From NCBI GenBank assembly GCA_028877005.1, contig JAGWPI010000118.1:1-13874 (forward strand): a DNA stretch of 13,874 nucleotides, given 5' to 3'. Each line of letters begins with the position of its first letter. Position 1 is the first letter of the stretch. Below, one piece after another: positions 1 to 7,001 of the stretch. The position numbers were made by a program, and so were the translations under genes. The notes under the pieces were generated by a model. That model was given only the letters and a program-made list of their open reading frames with translations. It was not told the DNA's origin and did not search any database. The stretch comes from Bacteroidota bacterium (GTDB taxonomy: Bacteria; Bacteroidota; Bacteroidia; Chitinophagales; Chitinophagaceae).

Positions 1-1
1 A

Positions 2-547
2 GTGTATTATGCCGGTTGGTGTGATAAATACCAGCAAGTATTTAGTTCAGTAAATCCTGTTGCATCGCCACATTTTAATTTTTCCGTTCCTGAACCTACC
101 GGAGTAGTTGGAATAATTGCACCACAAAAATCTGCATTAATTGGGTTAGTATCTGCAGTGGCACCCATTATAGCAGGTGGCAATACCTGTGTGGTATTGG
201 CTTCAGAAAGTTTACCACTTTCTGCTATTAGTTTTGCTGAAATTATTCACTCGTCTGATGTGCCTAGTGGTGTAGTAAATATGCTAACAGGTTCTACCAA
301 TGAATTATTGAAATACTTTGCAGAACACATGGATGTAAATGCAATAGTTACCTATCAATTATCTCAAACAGAACTGCAATTAGTAAAAGAGAAAGCTGCT
401 TTAAATGTAAAAAGGGTGATAGAATATATGGTGACTGATTGGTTGCATGATACTGCTCAATCACCTTATTTTATTCTAGATGCGCAGGAAATAAAAACTA
501 CTTGGCATCCAATTGAAACAGTTGCCGCCGGCAAATCAGGTTATTAA
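2..547 (+). CDS. Aldehyde dehydrogenase-like protein, C-terminal part, 5' end outside window
   Basis: The reading frame is open to the left edge, so the GTG at base 2 is probably an internal Val and the gene starts upstream. The visible residues align by eye with the NAD-binding half of the ALDH superfamily: a YYAGW segment near the start, EPTGVVGIIAP (about residues 31-41), a helix ending in AGGNTCVV (58-65), PSGVVNMLTG (88-97) and LNVKRVIEY (134-142). The frame stops soon after, ending in TTWHPIETVAAGKSGY, so the catalytic Glu (ELGGK) and Cys region of a normal ALDH never appears. The TGSTEVGR-type loop that normally precedes it is also replaced. This piece alone therefore cannot be a catalytic dehydrogenase. 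It may be the non-catalytic C-terminal ALDH-like domain of a long two-domain enzyme resembling ALDH16, with the active domain upstream of the window, or a decayed paralogue. The superfamily is clear; the subtype is a guess. Confidence 0.75.
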   Translation: MYYAGWCDKYQQVFSSVNPVASPHFNFSVPEPTGVVGIIAPQKSALIGLVSAVAPIIAGGNTCVVLASESLPLSAISFAEIIHSSDVPSGVVNMLTGSTNELLKYFAEHMDVNAIVTYQLSQTELQLVKEKAALNVKRVIEYMVTDWLHDTAQSPYFILDAQEIKTTWHPIETVAAGKSGY

Positions 548-557
548 ATATTATTTT

Positions 558-989
558 ATGGTACGAATTACATTATTAATGATTTGCATGCTAATGGGGA
601 AAGCCATCTTTGCAAATAGCACAGATACCATAATTGTATATAAAGATGCTCGAATAGATACTCTTGTGGCCAAACAAGCGGCCATGAATAAACGCCAATT
701 GCTAAAAAATTCCGGCGGATTGGTCAAAGGATATCGTATTCAGGTATTAACAACTAATAGTAGAGATGAAGCTTATAAAATAAAATCTGACTTATTATCC
801 AAATTTCCTGACCAAAAATCTTATTTACTTTTTCAAAGTCCCTATTTTAAAGTACGAATTGGTAATTTCTTAAGGCGTGAAGATGCTGAAGCACTTCGTA
901 CACAGTTAAATAATACTTTCCCGTTTAGTGTATATGTTGTAGAAGACATGGTTGATTATTCGGCTACAGGGAGTGGGAGTGTTAATTAA
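558..989 (+). CDS. Exported SPOR-domain protein
   Basis: A 143-residue protein. The frame stays open back to base 513, but I chose the ATG at 558 because it begins a normal signal peptide (MVRITLLMICMLMGKAIFA, cleavage near residue 19) and lies 10 bases after the stop of the preceding gene. The mature part has a short polar linker and then a SPOR domain at about residues 57-129: KGYRIQVLTT opens the first strand, YFKVRIGNF is the typical central strand, and REDAEALRTQL the second helix. SPOR domains bind peptidoglycan glycan strands lacking stem peptides, often at division sites. The protein probably acts in the periplasm or at the cell envelope. No catalytic domain is attached, so the partner is unknown. 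The M20 gene follows after 21 bases, so the two may be cotranscribed. Confidence 0.82.
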   Translation: MVRITLLMICMLMGKAIFANSTDTIIVYKDARIDTLVAKQAAMNKRQLLKNSGGLVKGYRIQVLTTNSRDEAYKIKSDLLSKFPDQKSYLLFQSPYFKVRIGNFLRREDAEALRTQLNNTFPFSVYVVEDMVDYSATGSGSVN

Positions 990-1010
990 AATGTATTTAA
1001 AAATAACCTT

Positions 1011-2192
1011 ATGCTTTTAGAAAACATTAAAAAGCGGGCTGCAACATATGCTGATGAATTTATTGCAGTTCGTCATTGGTTACATGCTCATCCAGAGTTA
1101 AGTTATCAAGAATTTGAAACCTCTCGTTATATTCAATCTAAATTAAAAGAATGGGGTATACATTTTGAAGTAAAAGCGGGTACCGGTGTAGTAGGATTAA
1201 TTCAGGGTAATGAACCAAATAGCAGAATTATTGCACTTCGTGCCGATATGGATGCATTGCCTATTGCAGAAGAAAATGATGTGCCTTATCGTTCAATCAA
1301 CCAAGGTATAATGCATGCCTGCGGGCATGATGTGCATACCACTTGTTTATTAGGTGCAGTAAAAATTTTAAACGAATTGAAATCGGAATGGTCAGGTTCT
1401 GTTAAATTTATTTTTCAGCCCGGCGAAGAAAGAAATCCTGGTGGTGCCAGCCTATTAATAAAAGAAGGCGTATTGCAAGATCCACAACCACAAGGTATTA
1501 TTGGTTTGCATGTTCATCCCGGTTTACAAGTGGGTAAATTAAGTTTCAGAAAAGGGCGTGTAATGGCTAGTGCTGATGAAATTTATATTACCATTAAAAG
1601 TAAGGGTGGCCATGCAGCTGCACCCCACCTAACAGTAGATACTGTATTAGTAGCTTCGCACATTGTGGTTGCTTTGCAACAAGTAATTTCAAGAAATAAC
1701 AATCCCTTATCTCCCTCCGTTTTATCTATCTGTTCTATTCAGGGTGGGCATACAACAAATGTAATTCCTAGTGAGGTTAAATTAATGGGTACATTTAGAG
1801 CTATGGATGAAAATTGGCGCTTTAAGGCCCATACTTTAATTGAAAAAATTGTGAAAGGAGTGGCTGAAAGTATGGGTGCAGAAGTACAACTGCATATTGA
1901 TGTTGGTTATCCTACAGTTGATAACGATATACAATTGACGGAGAATACTTGGAAACTGGCCAACATATTTATTGGTAGCGAAAATATAGAAGAAACTGAA
2001 ATTAGAATGGGTGCCGAAGATTTTGGCTATTATACACAGGTTATTCCGGGTTGTTTTTATAGATTGGGTGTAATGAATCAACTGAAAGGTATATCAGCAG
2101 GTGTTCATACCCCTACTTTTAATATTGATGAATCTGCTATTGAAATAGGAATGGGTATGATGGCTTGGTTAGGAGCTACTGTTGTTATTTAA
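1011..2192 (+). CDS. M20D family amidohydrolase (N-acyl amino acid / hippurate hydrolase type)
   Basis: A 393-residue, full-length member of the M20D metallopeptidase family, which hydrolyses N-acyl or N-aryl amide bonds of amino acids and related compounds. HAHPELSYQE (25-34) is the usual N-terminal signature. ALRADMDALP (75-84) leads to the metal-binding segment HACGHDVHT (102-110), with Cys104 and His106 as likely ligands. GEE (138-140) holds the catalytic and bridging Glu, GLHVHP (165-170) another His ligand, and GVHTPTF (364-370) the last His. GGHAAAPH (199-206) belongs to the lid or dimerisation domain, and MGAEDFGYY (333-341) is also conserved. No signal peptide is visible, so it is probably cytoplasmic. 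The ATG at 1011 lies 21 bases after the SPOR gene, in an AT-rich spacer without a clear ribosome binding site. Substrate cannot be told: hippurate, indole-acetyl amino acid and N-acetyl-diaminopimelate hydrolases all share this pattern. Confidence 0.9.
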   Translation: MLLENIKKRAATYADEFIAVRHWLHAHPELSYQEFETSRYIQSKLKEWGIHFEVKAGTGVVGLIQGNEPNSRIIALRADMDALPIAEENDVPYRSINQGIMHACGHDVHTTCLLGAVKILNELKSEWSGSVKFIFQPGEERNPGGASLLIKEGVLQDPQPQGIIGLHVHPGLQVGKLSFRKGRVMASADEIYITIKSKGGHAAAPHLTVDTVLVASHIVVALQQVISRNNNPLSPSVLSICSIQGGHTTNVIPSEVKLMGTFRAMDENWRFKAHTLIEKIVKGVAESMGAEVQLHIDVGYPTVDNDIQLTENTWKLANIFIGSENIEETEIRMGAEDFGYYTQVIPGCFYRLGVMNQLKGISAGVHTPTFNIDESAIEIGMGMMAWLGATVVI

Positions 2193-2244
2193 TAATGCAG
2201 ATTATTTCATAATAAAAATCCACAAATTTAATATACTTTTTAAC

Positions 2245-2275
2245 AAAAAAATCAGGTGGTTTCACTGAATTTTTG
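2245..2275 (+). terminator. Possible intrinsic terminator after the M20 amidohydrolase gene
   Basis: About 53 bases after the M20 stop, a run of A is followed by TCAG-G-TG, a short GTTT loop, CACTGA and a run of T. The stem pairs TCAG/CTGA and TG/CA with one bulged G, and the flanking A and T runs can extend it. The shape fits a weak bidirectional rho-independent terminator. The stem is short, so this is only suggestive. Confidence 0.4.
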
Positions 2276-2336
2276 TACGTCCTAAAAACATACCTTGCAG
2301 TATAAATTGATGTAATATTCTAAATTACTGCTGAGT

Positions 2337-3023
2337 ATGACTGCTATTGTGATTGCGGAAGATAATGTTACTAACTTAGATAAAATAACCAATTGGGTAT
2401 TACGGGAGCCTCAAAAAGAATTGTTATATTTTTCCCGTAACGGCATGGCTTTGTTGCAAGATATTATTTCCAAAAAGCCATTGCCCGATGTTATTTTAAT
2501 GGATATTGAAATGCCGTTGGTGGATGGCATAGAAGCCACCAGTTTTATTAAGGATCAATATCCGCAAATCCGCATTATTGGTCTTACCTCTCACAGCACA
2601 GAAGGAATGGCCATTCATGCATTGGCTGCAGGCATGGATGGATTTGCCGCAAAAGCCCTTTTTGAATATGTTTTACCGGAAGCTATTGAAACTGTCTTGA
2701 AAGGGGAGTTATTTGTAGACAATAGATTAGATTTTGACACTGATCATATTTTAGAAACAGTTAAAAAAAGAAAAGAACTGATTAGCAATTATAAAAATGC
2801 ATTGCCCACACTTACACCTAAAGAAATGACATTTATTATTTTAGCGGCTACTTCTTTAAAGTATAAACAAATAGCTGAAATAATGAACCTTAGTGAAAAA
2901 TCTATTCATGGCTATTTTGAAGCTGTTTCCAATAAATTAAAATTATCCAGTCGCCAGCATTTAACATTATTTGCGCACCAGCATGGATTAACCCATATGG
3001 CTGATTATACTAGTAGTTATTAG
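2337..3023 (+). CDS. NarL/FixJ-type response regulator (REC plus LuxR-type HTH)
   Basis: A 228-residue two-domain transcription regulator. The receiver domain (about 1-125) has the acidic pair Glu8-Asp9, the phosphoacceptor Asp56 in DVILMDIEMP, the Thr/Ser switch near LTSH (83-86) and the conserved Lys106 in FAAKALFE. A linker leads to a C-terminal LuxR/GerE-like helix-turn-helix at about 158-208: LTPKEMTFIILAA, then YKQIAEIMNLSEKSIHGYF with the recognition helix, then NKLKLSSRQHL. All residues needed for phosphorylation appear present. No histidine kinase gene is adjacent, so it is an orphan regulator in this window and its partner and targets are unknown. It sits behind a possible terminator, so it is probably transcribed separately from the amidohydrolase gene. 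The ATG at 2337 fits the usual N-terminus of the receiver fold. Confidence 0.9.
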   Translation: MTAIVIAEDNVTNLDKITNWVLREPQKELLYFSRNGMALLQDIISKKPLPDVILMDIEMPLVDGIEATSFIKDQYPQIRIIGLTSHSTEGMAIHALAAGMDGFAAKALFEYVLPEAIETVLKGELFVDNRLDFDTDHILETVKKRKELISNYKNALPTLTPKEMTFIILAATSLKYKQIAEIMNLSEKSIHGYFEAVSNKLKLSSRQHLTLFAHQHGLTHMADYTSSY

Positions 3024-3064
3024 GGGGTTAAACACCAATCATTTTAAATTCTGTATTTTAGTTG

Positions 3065-3072
3065 TACTTTGC
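3065..3072 (+). promoter_or_regulatory. Possible promoter -7 region for the malic enzyme gene
   Basis: TACTTTGC resembles the Bacteroidota -7 box TAnnTTTG but is one base short of it. If used, transcription would begin roughly 115-120 bases before the start codon, leaving a long leader. No clear TTG -33 element is seen at the right distance, so confidence is low. Confidence 0.25.
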
Positions 3073-3099
3073 ACGCCTACTTTAGCTTAACAAAGGTTA

Positions 3100-3129
3100 T
3101 TGCTTGTGCATTGTTGCCCATTGTTCTGA
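3100..3129 (+). promoter_or_regulatory. Possible leader-peptide ORF with tandem Cys codons upstream of the malic enzyme gene
   Basis: A short frame in the leader reads LLVHCCPLF then TGA. It could begin at TTG 3100 or, more simply, at GTG 3106 (giving MHCCPLF). AAAGG at 3092-3096 lies just upstream and could serve as a ribosome binding site, which is notable because most genes here lack one. The frame has two adjacent Cys codons, TGT TGC (3112-3117). Cys-rich leader peptides are known in other bacteria as attenuators, but nothing in this sequence proves translation. The element may be chance. Confidence 0.25.
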
Positions 3130-3190
3130 ACCCTGAAGTGAGTGACACAACAGGCGATGCCCAGTGTAGTTAAAGCCGGTACCAAAAAAT
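3130..3190 (+). promoter_or_regulatory. Possible structured leader segment upstream of the malic enzyme gene
   Basis: This stretch is visibly richer in G and C than the surrounding spacers and contains no AT-rich filler. ACAC (3145-3148) can pair with GTGT (3164-3167), enclosing GGC-GAT-GCC (3153-3161), which makes a small two-part hairpin. It ends close to the start codon at 3197. It may be a 5' untranslated regulatory element. I recognise no named riboswitch class. Confidence 0.3.
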
Positions 3191-3196
3191 GCTTAC

Positions 3197-5536
3197 ATGG
3201 ATAAGAAAAAATTAAGAAGAGAGGAGGCATTGGAATACCATGCCAAAGGCCGACCCGGAAAAATTGAAGTAATTCCTACTAAAGAAGCCAAAACCCAGCG
3301 CGACCTTTCATTGGCATACAGCCCAGGTGTTGCAGAGCCCTGCAAAGCCATTAAAGAAAACCCCGAAAACATTTATAAATATACCGCTAAAGGCAATTTA
3401 GTGGCGGTAATTACTAATGGTACGGCCGTACTGGGATTAGGAGATATTGGCCCCGAAGCCAGTAAACCGGTGATGGAAGGGAAGGGGGTGTTGTTTAAGA
3501 TTTTTGCAGATATTGATGTGTTTGATATTGAAATCAATGAAAAAGATCCGGAAAAATTTGTTGCAATAGTAAAGAGTTTAGAGCCCACATTTGGCGGCAT
3601 AAATTTGGAAGATATTAAAGCGCCGGAGTGTTTTTATATTGAAGAACAATTACGACAGCAACTAAAAATACCTATTATGCACGATGATCAGCATGGTACT
3701 GCCATTATTAGTGCCGCTGCTTTATTGAATGCATTAGATATTCAGAAAAAGAAAATTGAAAAAGCCCGTTTTGTAGTGAATGGTGCCGGCGCAGCAGCTA
3801 TGGCTTGCGTGCAGTTGTATGTAGCATTAGGTGCTAAATATGAGCACTTTATTATGTTTGATAAAGATGGAGTGCTGCATAAAGGGCGTAATGATTTAGG
3901 CGATGTACGCAAGAAATTTGCGGTTGATAAAGCAGATTGGGATTTAGCAAAAGCCATGAAAGATGCGGATGTTTTCTTAGGCTTGAGTGTAGGCAATGTT
4001 GTAACGCAGGATATGATTAAAAGTATGTCCAAAAACCCTATTGTATTTGCAATGGCTAATCCCGATCCGGAAATAACTTATGAAGATGCTATTGCAGTGC
4101 GCAAAGATATTATTATGGCTACCGGCCGAAGTGATTATCCTAATATGGTAAACAACGTACTAGGTTTTCCGTATATATTTAGAGGTGCATTAGATGTTAG
4201 GGCTACTCAAATTAATGAAGCCATGAAATTGGCTGCAGTAAAAGCTTTGGCAGAATTAGCCCGTACACCGGTACCTGATATTGTAAATCTGGCTTACAAT
4301 CAGAAAAATTTAAGTTATGGGCCAAATTATATCATTCCTAAACCTGTAGATCCACGGTTGCTGTCTACTGTAGCACCGGCCGTAGCAAAAGCTGCAATAG
4401 AAAGTGGTGTAGCACAACGCATTATTCAAAATTGGGATGAGTACATACTAGAGCTGAACAAACGTTTAGGATTAGATAATCAGTTAATGCGCATTATTAG
4501 TAACAAGGCACGCCGTGCACCCAAACGAATTGTTTTTGCCGAAGCAGATAATTTAAAAATTTTAAAAGCGGCAAGCATTGTTTATGATGAAGGTATTGCT
4601 TATCCTATTTTATTAGGGGTTGAGGAAGATATTAAAAGAATTGCGAAAGAAAATAGTGTAGATATTTCTGACTTGCCAATAATAGATCCACGCAGTGATG
4701 CTTATACCGATAAACGCGAATTTTATGGGCAACTCTTTTTTCAAAAAAGACAACGTAAAGGGTTTAATAGATATGAGAGCTTTAAAAGAATGAAAGACCG
4801 GAATCATTTTGGATGTATGATGGTTGAAACCGGTGATGCCGATGCAATGATATCGGGTCTTACCCGAAATTATGCTGATGCCATTAAGCCTGCTTTGCAA
4901 ATTATTGGTACAGACGAAGGCGTGAAAAAAATTGCAGGTATGTATTTACTGCTTACCAAAAAAGGGCCACTGTTTTTAGCTGATACTACTATTAATTTTA
5001 ATCCTACCGCAGAAGAGTTGGCAGATATTACTTTAATGGTTGCTAGAGAAGTACGTACTTTTAATTTAGTACCACGAATTGCTATGCTTAGTTATAGCAA
5101 CTTTGGTAGTAGTAATTCTTTGGAAGCTAATTTGGTAGCAGAAGCCGTTCAAATTGTAAAACAACGCAACCCTTCCTTAATTATAGATGGCGAAATGCAA
5201 GCCAGTCTTGCTTTTAATAATGAAATTTTAAAAGATAATTATCCGTTTAGTGAATTGGTAGACCAAGATGTAAATGTGCTTATTTTCCCTAATTTAACAT
5301 CTGGTAATATTGCCTACAATTTACTAAAAGAGTTAGGTGGTGCCGATGCTATTGGTCCTATTTTGTTGGGATTAAAAAAACCTGTACATGTATTACAATT
5401 AGGTAGTAGCGTACGCAGCATTGTAAATATGGCTTTAATTGCAGTAGTAGATGCTCAAATGAAATGTAAATTGGATACCGAAGCCGAGGTGCAAAAATCA
5501 AAATGGTGGAAAAGGCGGCATTTAAAAAAGAATTAA
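3197..5536 (+). CDS. maeB: NADP-dependent malic enzyme with C-terminal phosphotransacetylase-like domain
   Basis: A 779-residue protein of the usual MaeB length, converting malate to pyruvate and CO2 with reduction of NADP. The malic N-terminal domain (about 1-165) has [10 protein letters not shown] (40-49, catalytic Tyr41), Lys96 in MEGKGVLF, the metal-binding pair Glu138-Asp139 in [11 protein letters not shown] and the segment MHDDQHGTA (161-169). The Rossmann domain follows, with NGAGAAAM (195-202), ANPDPEI (287-293) and [15 protein letters not shown] (319-333). From about residue 430 to the end it resembles phosphate acetyltransferase ([13 protein letters not shown], then [15 protein letters not shown]). 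In MaeB proteins this domain is thought to be regulatory, responding to acetyl-CoA, rather than catalytic. The ATG at 3197 is the first possible start, since an in-frame stop lies at 3167-3169. It is preceded by an unusual leader and probably transcribed on its own. The role is supply of NADPH and pyruvate from C4 acids. NADP rather than NAD preference is inferred from family architecture. Confidence 0.95.
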   Translation: MDKKKLRREEALEYHAKGRPGKIEVIPTKEAKTQRDLSLAYSPGVAEPCKAIKENPENIYKYTAKGNLVAVITNGTAVLGLGDIGPEASKPVMEGKGVLFKIFADIDVFDIEINEKDPEKFVAIVKSLEPTFGGINLEDIKAPECFYIEEQLRQQLKIPIMHDDQHGTAIISAAALLNALDIQKKKIEKARFVVNGAGAAAMACVQLYVALGAKYEHFIMFDKDGVLHKGRNDLGDVRKKFAVDKADWDLAKAMKDADVFLGLSVGNVVTQDMIKSMSKNPIVFAMANPDPEITYEDAIAVRKDIIMATGRSDYPNMVNNVLGFPYIFRGALDVRATQINEAMKLAAVKALAELARTPVPDIVNLAYNQKNLSYGPNYIIPKPVDPRLLSTVAPAVAKAAIESGVAQRIIQNWDEYILELNKRLGLDNQLMRIISNKARRAPKRIVFAEADNLKILKAASIVYDEGIAYPILLGVEEDIKRIAKENSVDISDLPIIDPRSDAYTDKREFYGQLFFQKRQRKGFNRYESFKRMKDRNHFGCMMVETGDADAMISGLTRNYADAIKPALQIIGTDEGVKKIAGMYLLLTKKGPLFLADTTINFNPTAEELADITLMVAREVRTFNLVPRIAMLSYSNFGSSNSLEANLVAEAVQIVKQRNPSLIIDGEMQASLAFNNEILKDNYPFSELVDQDVNVLIFPNLTSGNIAYNLLKELGGADAIGPILLGLKKPVHVLQLGSSVRSIVNMALIAVVDAQMKCKLDTEAEVQKSKWWKRRHLKKN

Positions 5537-5584
5537 TATTTTCGTTAGTAGATTGTTTTATCAATATTATTTAAAAATTACAAC

Positions 5585-6322
5585 ATGTCTTTTTTTTCAC
5601 ACTTAGGTGCGTTTTTATTGTTGTTGAAGGGGATGTTTACACGTCCGGAAAATTGGAAAATGTATTGGAAAGAACTTATGAATCAATGTGTTGATATTGG
5701 GGTAGGTGCATTGCCTATAGTAGTCATAATTTCATTGTTTTTAGGTGCTGTAACCACCGTACAAACTGCCTATCAGTTAGTGAGTCCGCTAGTTCCGCAA
5801 GCTACTATTGCTCAAATTGTTCGCGATAGTATGATATTAGAATTATCACCTACGGTAGTTTGTATTGTTTTGGCGGGTGTGGTGGGTAGTAAAATTGCTA
5901 GTGAGTTGGGTAATATGCGCATTAGCGAACAAATTGATGCTATTGAAATAATGGGCATTAATACAAAAAGCTATTTACTTTTTCCTAAAATTATTGCTGC
6001 CTTAATTGTGGTTCCTGCCTTAATTGTTATTTCAGCTGTATTAGGTATTTGGGGTGGAAGAGAGGCAGGCAGTTTAACAGGCATTTTATCACATGATATC
6101 TATGACATTGGGTTAAGACAAAACCTAAACTTATATAATATTCAATTTGCTTTATACAAATCCTACACTTTTGCATTTATCATCAGCAGTGTGCCTGCTT
6201 ATTTTGGGTACTTTGTTCAAGGTGGCGCACTTGAAATTGGTAAAGCTAGTACACGTGCAGTGGTAACTAGTTGTATTTTAATTTTATTTGCCGATTATGC
6301 TTTGGCTGCATTATTGTTGTAA
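5585..6322 (+). CDS. MlaE/YrbE family ABC transporter permease
   Basis: A 245-residue inner-membrane protein of the MlaE family. In other bacteria this permease works with an MlaF-type ATPase and an MlaD-type MCE protein to move phospholipids between the inner and outer membranes. Hydrophobic segments lie at about 40-60, 88-105, 133-158, 190-212 and 225-245. The family signature is clear: AGVVGSKIASELGNMRISEQ (97-116) runs into IDAIEIMGINT, the loop that couples to the ATPase, and ASTRAVVTSC (221-230) precedes the final helix. A YFGYFVQGG segment (206-214) matches the usual Gly-rich turn. It starts 48 bases after maeB. The next gene is not an ATPase or MCE gene, so its partners must lie elsewhere in the genome, if present. 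The gene is intact. Family assignment is strong, substrate is inferred. Confidence 0.9.
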   Translation: MSFFSHLGAFLLLLKGMFTRPENWKMYWKELMNQCVDIGVGALPIVVIISLFLGAVTTVQTAYQLVSPLVPQATIAQIVRDSMILELSPTVVCIVLAGVVGSKIASELGNMRISEQIDAIEIMGINTKSYLLFPKIIAALIVVPALIVISAVLGIWGGREAGSLTGILSHDIYDIGLRQNLNLYNIQFALYKSYTFAFIISSVPAYFGYFVQGGALEIGKASTRAVVTSCILILFADYALAALLL

Positions 6323-6364
6323 AAAAATAACATATGCCTGAAAATTATAAGCAAAATATTCAAA

Positions 6365-6372
6365 TAGTTTTG
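6365..6372 (+). promoter_or_regulatory. Possible Bacteroidota-type promoter -7 box before the DUF4442 gene
   Basis: TAGTTTTG matches TAnnTTTG exactly and lies 13 bases before the ATG at 6386, so the transcript leader would be very short. No convincing TTG -33 box is found upstream. The start codon itself sits within the palindrome AACATATGTT (6381-6390). Confidence 0.4.
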
Positions 6373-6385
6373 TAACTTTCAACAT

Positions 6386-6871
6386 ATGTTAACTGCCAAC
6401 TTCCAATCTTTTCAACATAAAATCAAACACCCGGTTTTATACAGATTGTTTTTATTAAAAAATTTGCCAATGGCTTTTTTGGCAGGTATTCAAATAAATC
6501 ATTTCAATAATGGAAAAGCTATAGTGAATGTGCCATACCGCTACACTAATAAAAATCCATTTCGCTCCATATATTTTGCTGTGCTAAGTATGGCTGCTGA
6601 GTTAAGTACAGGTATACTGGCATTTGCTTATATATATCAACAACCGGTTACAATTAGCATGCTGGTAGTAAACATGGAGGCAAAATTTCTTAAAAAAGCA
6701 ACTGGTGTTATTCAATTTACTTGTAACGACGGGTTGGCTATTCAAAATGCTATTCAACAAGCCATAACCACCGGTGAAGCCATTACACAAATATGTTCAT
6801 CTGTCGGAACAAATCAACAAAGTGAAGTTGTTGCACACTTTACATTTACCTGGAGTTTTAAAAGAAAATAA
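6386..6871 (+). CDS. DUF4442 / hotdog-fold thioesterase-like protein
   Basis: A 161-residue protein resembling the DUF4442 group of hotdog-fold proteins, which is related to acyl-CoA thioesterases of the PaaI and YiiD type. Visible signs are a basic N-terminal region and the strand NNGKAIVNVPYRYTNKNPFRSIYF. This is followed by the long central helix VLSMAAELSTGILAF (about 67-81), which corresponds to the hotdog helix with its conserved Ala-Glu. Later strands include KFLKKATGVIQFTC and VVAHFTFTWSFK at the end. The catalytic status of the family is largely untested. No signal peptide or clear membrane anchor is present, so it is probably cytoplasmic. It follows the MlaE-like permease by 63 bases but may have its own promoter. 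A role in acyl-CoA or lipid metabolism would fit but is inferred from fold alone. Confidence 0.7.
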   Translation: MLTANFQSFQHKIKHPVLYRLFLLKNLPMAFLAGIQINHFNNGKAIVNVPYRYTNKNPFRSIYFAVLSMAAELSTGILAFAYIYQQPVTISMLVVNMEAKFLKKATGVIQFTCNDGLAIQNAIQQAITTGEAITQICSSVGTNQQSEVVAHFTFTWSFKRK

Positions 6872-7001
6872 TTGGTCTGTTCATTTATAGGTGTTAATTT
6901 ACAGTAATACTTAAATGTATGCGTTTTTGAATACCATGTTTTATTGTATAAATAAATTAAATATAATAAACATATAAATTTTAATTTTATAAAATAAAAA
7001 T

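Noticed and set aside
513..557. Earlier start for the SPOR-domain gene, overlapping the ALDH-like gene
   Set aside because: It would add 15 residues before an otherwise normal signal peptide. The ATG at 558 gives a standard N-terminus and a natural spacing after the previous stop.
6950..7001. AT palindromes such as TTTTATAAAA before the MBL gene as an operator
   Set aside because: The region is almost pure A and T, so such palindromes are expected by chance.
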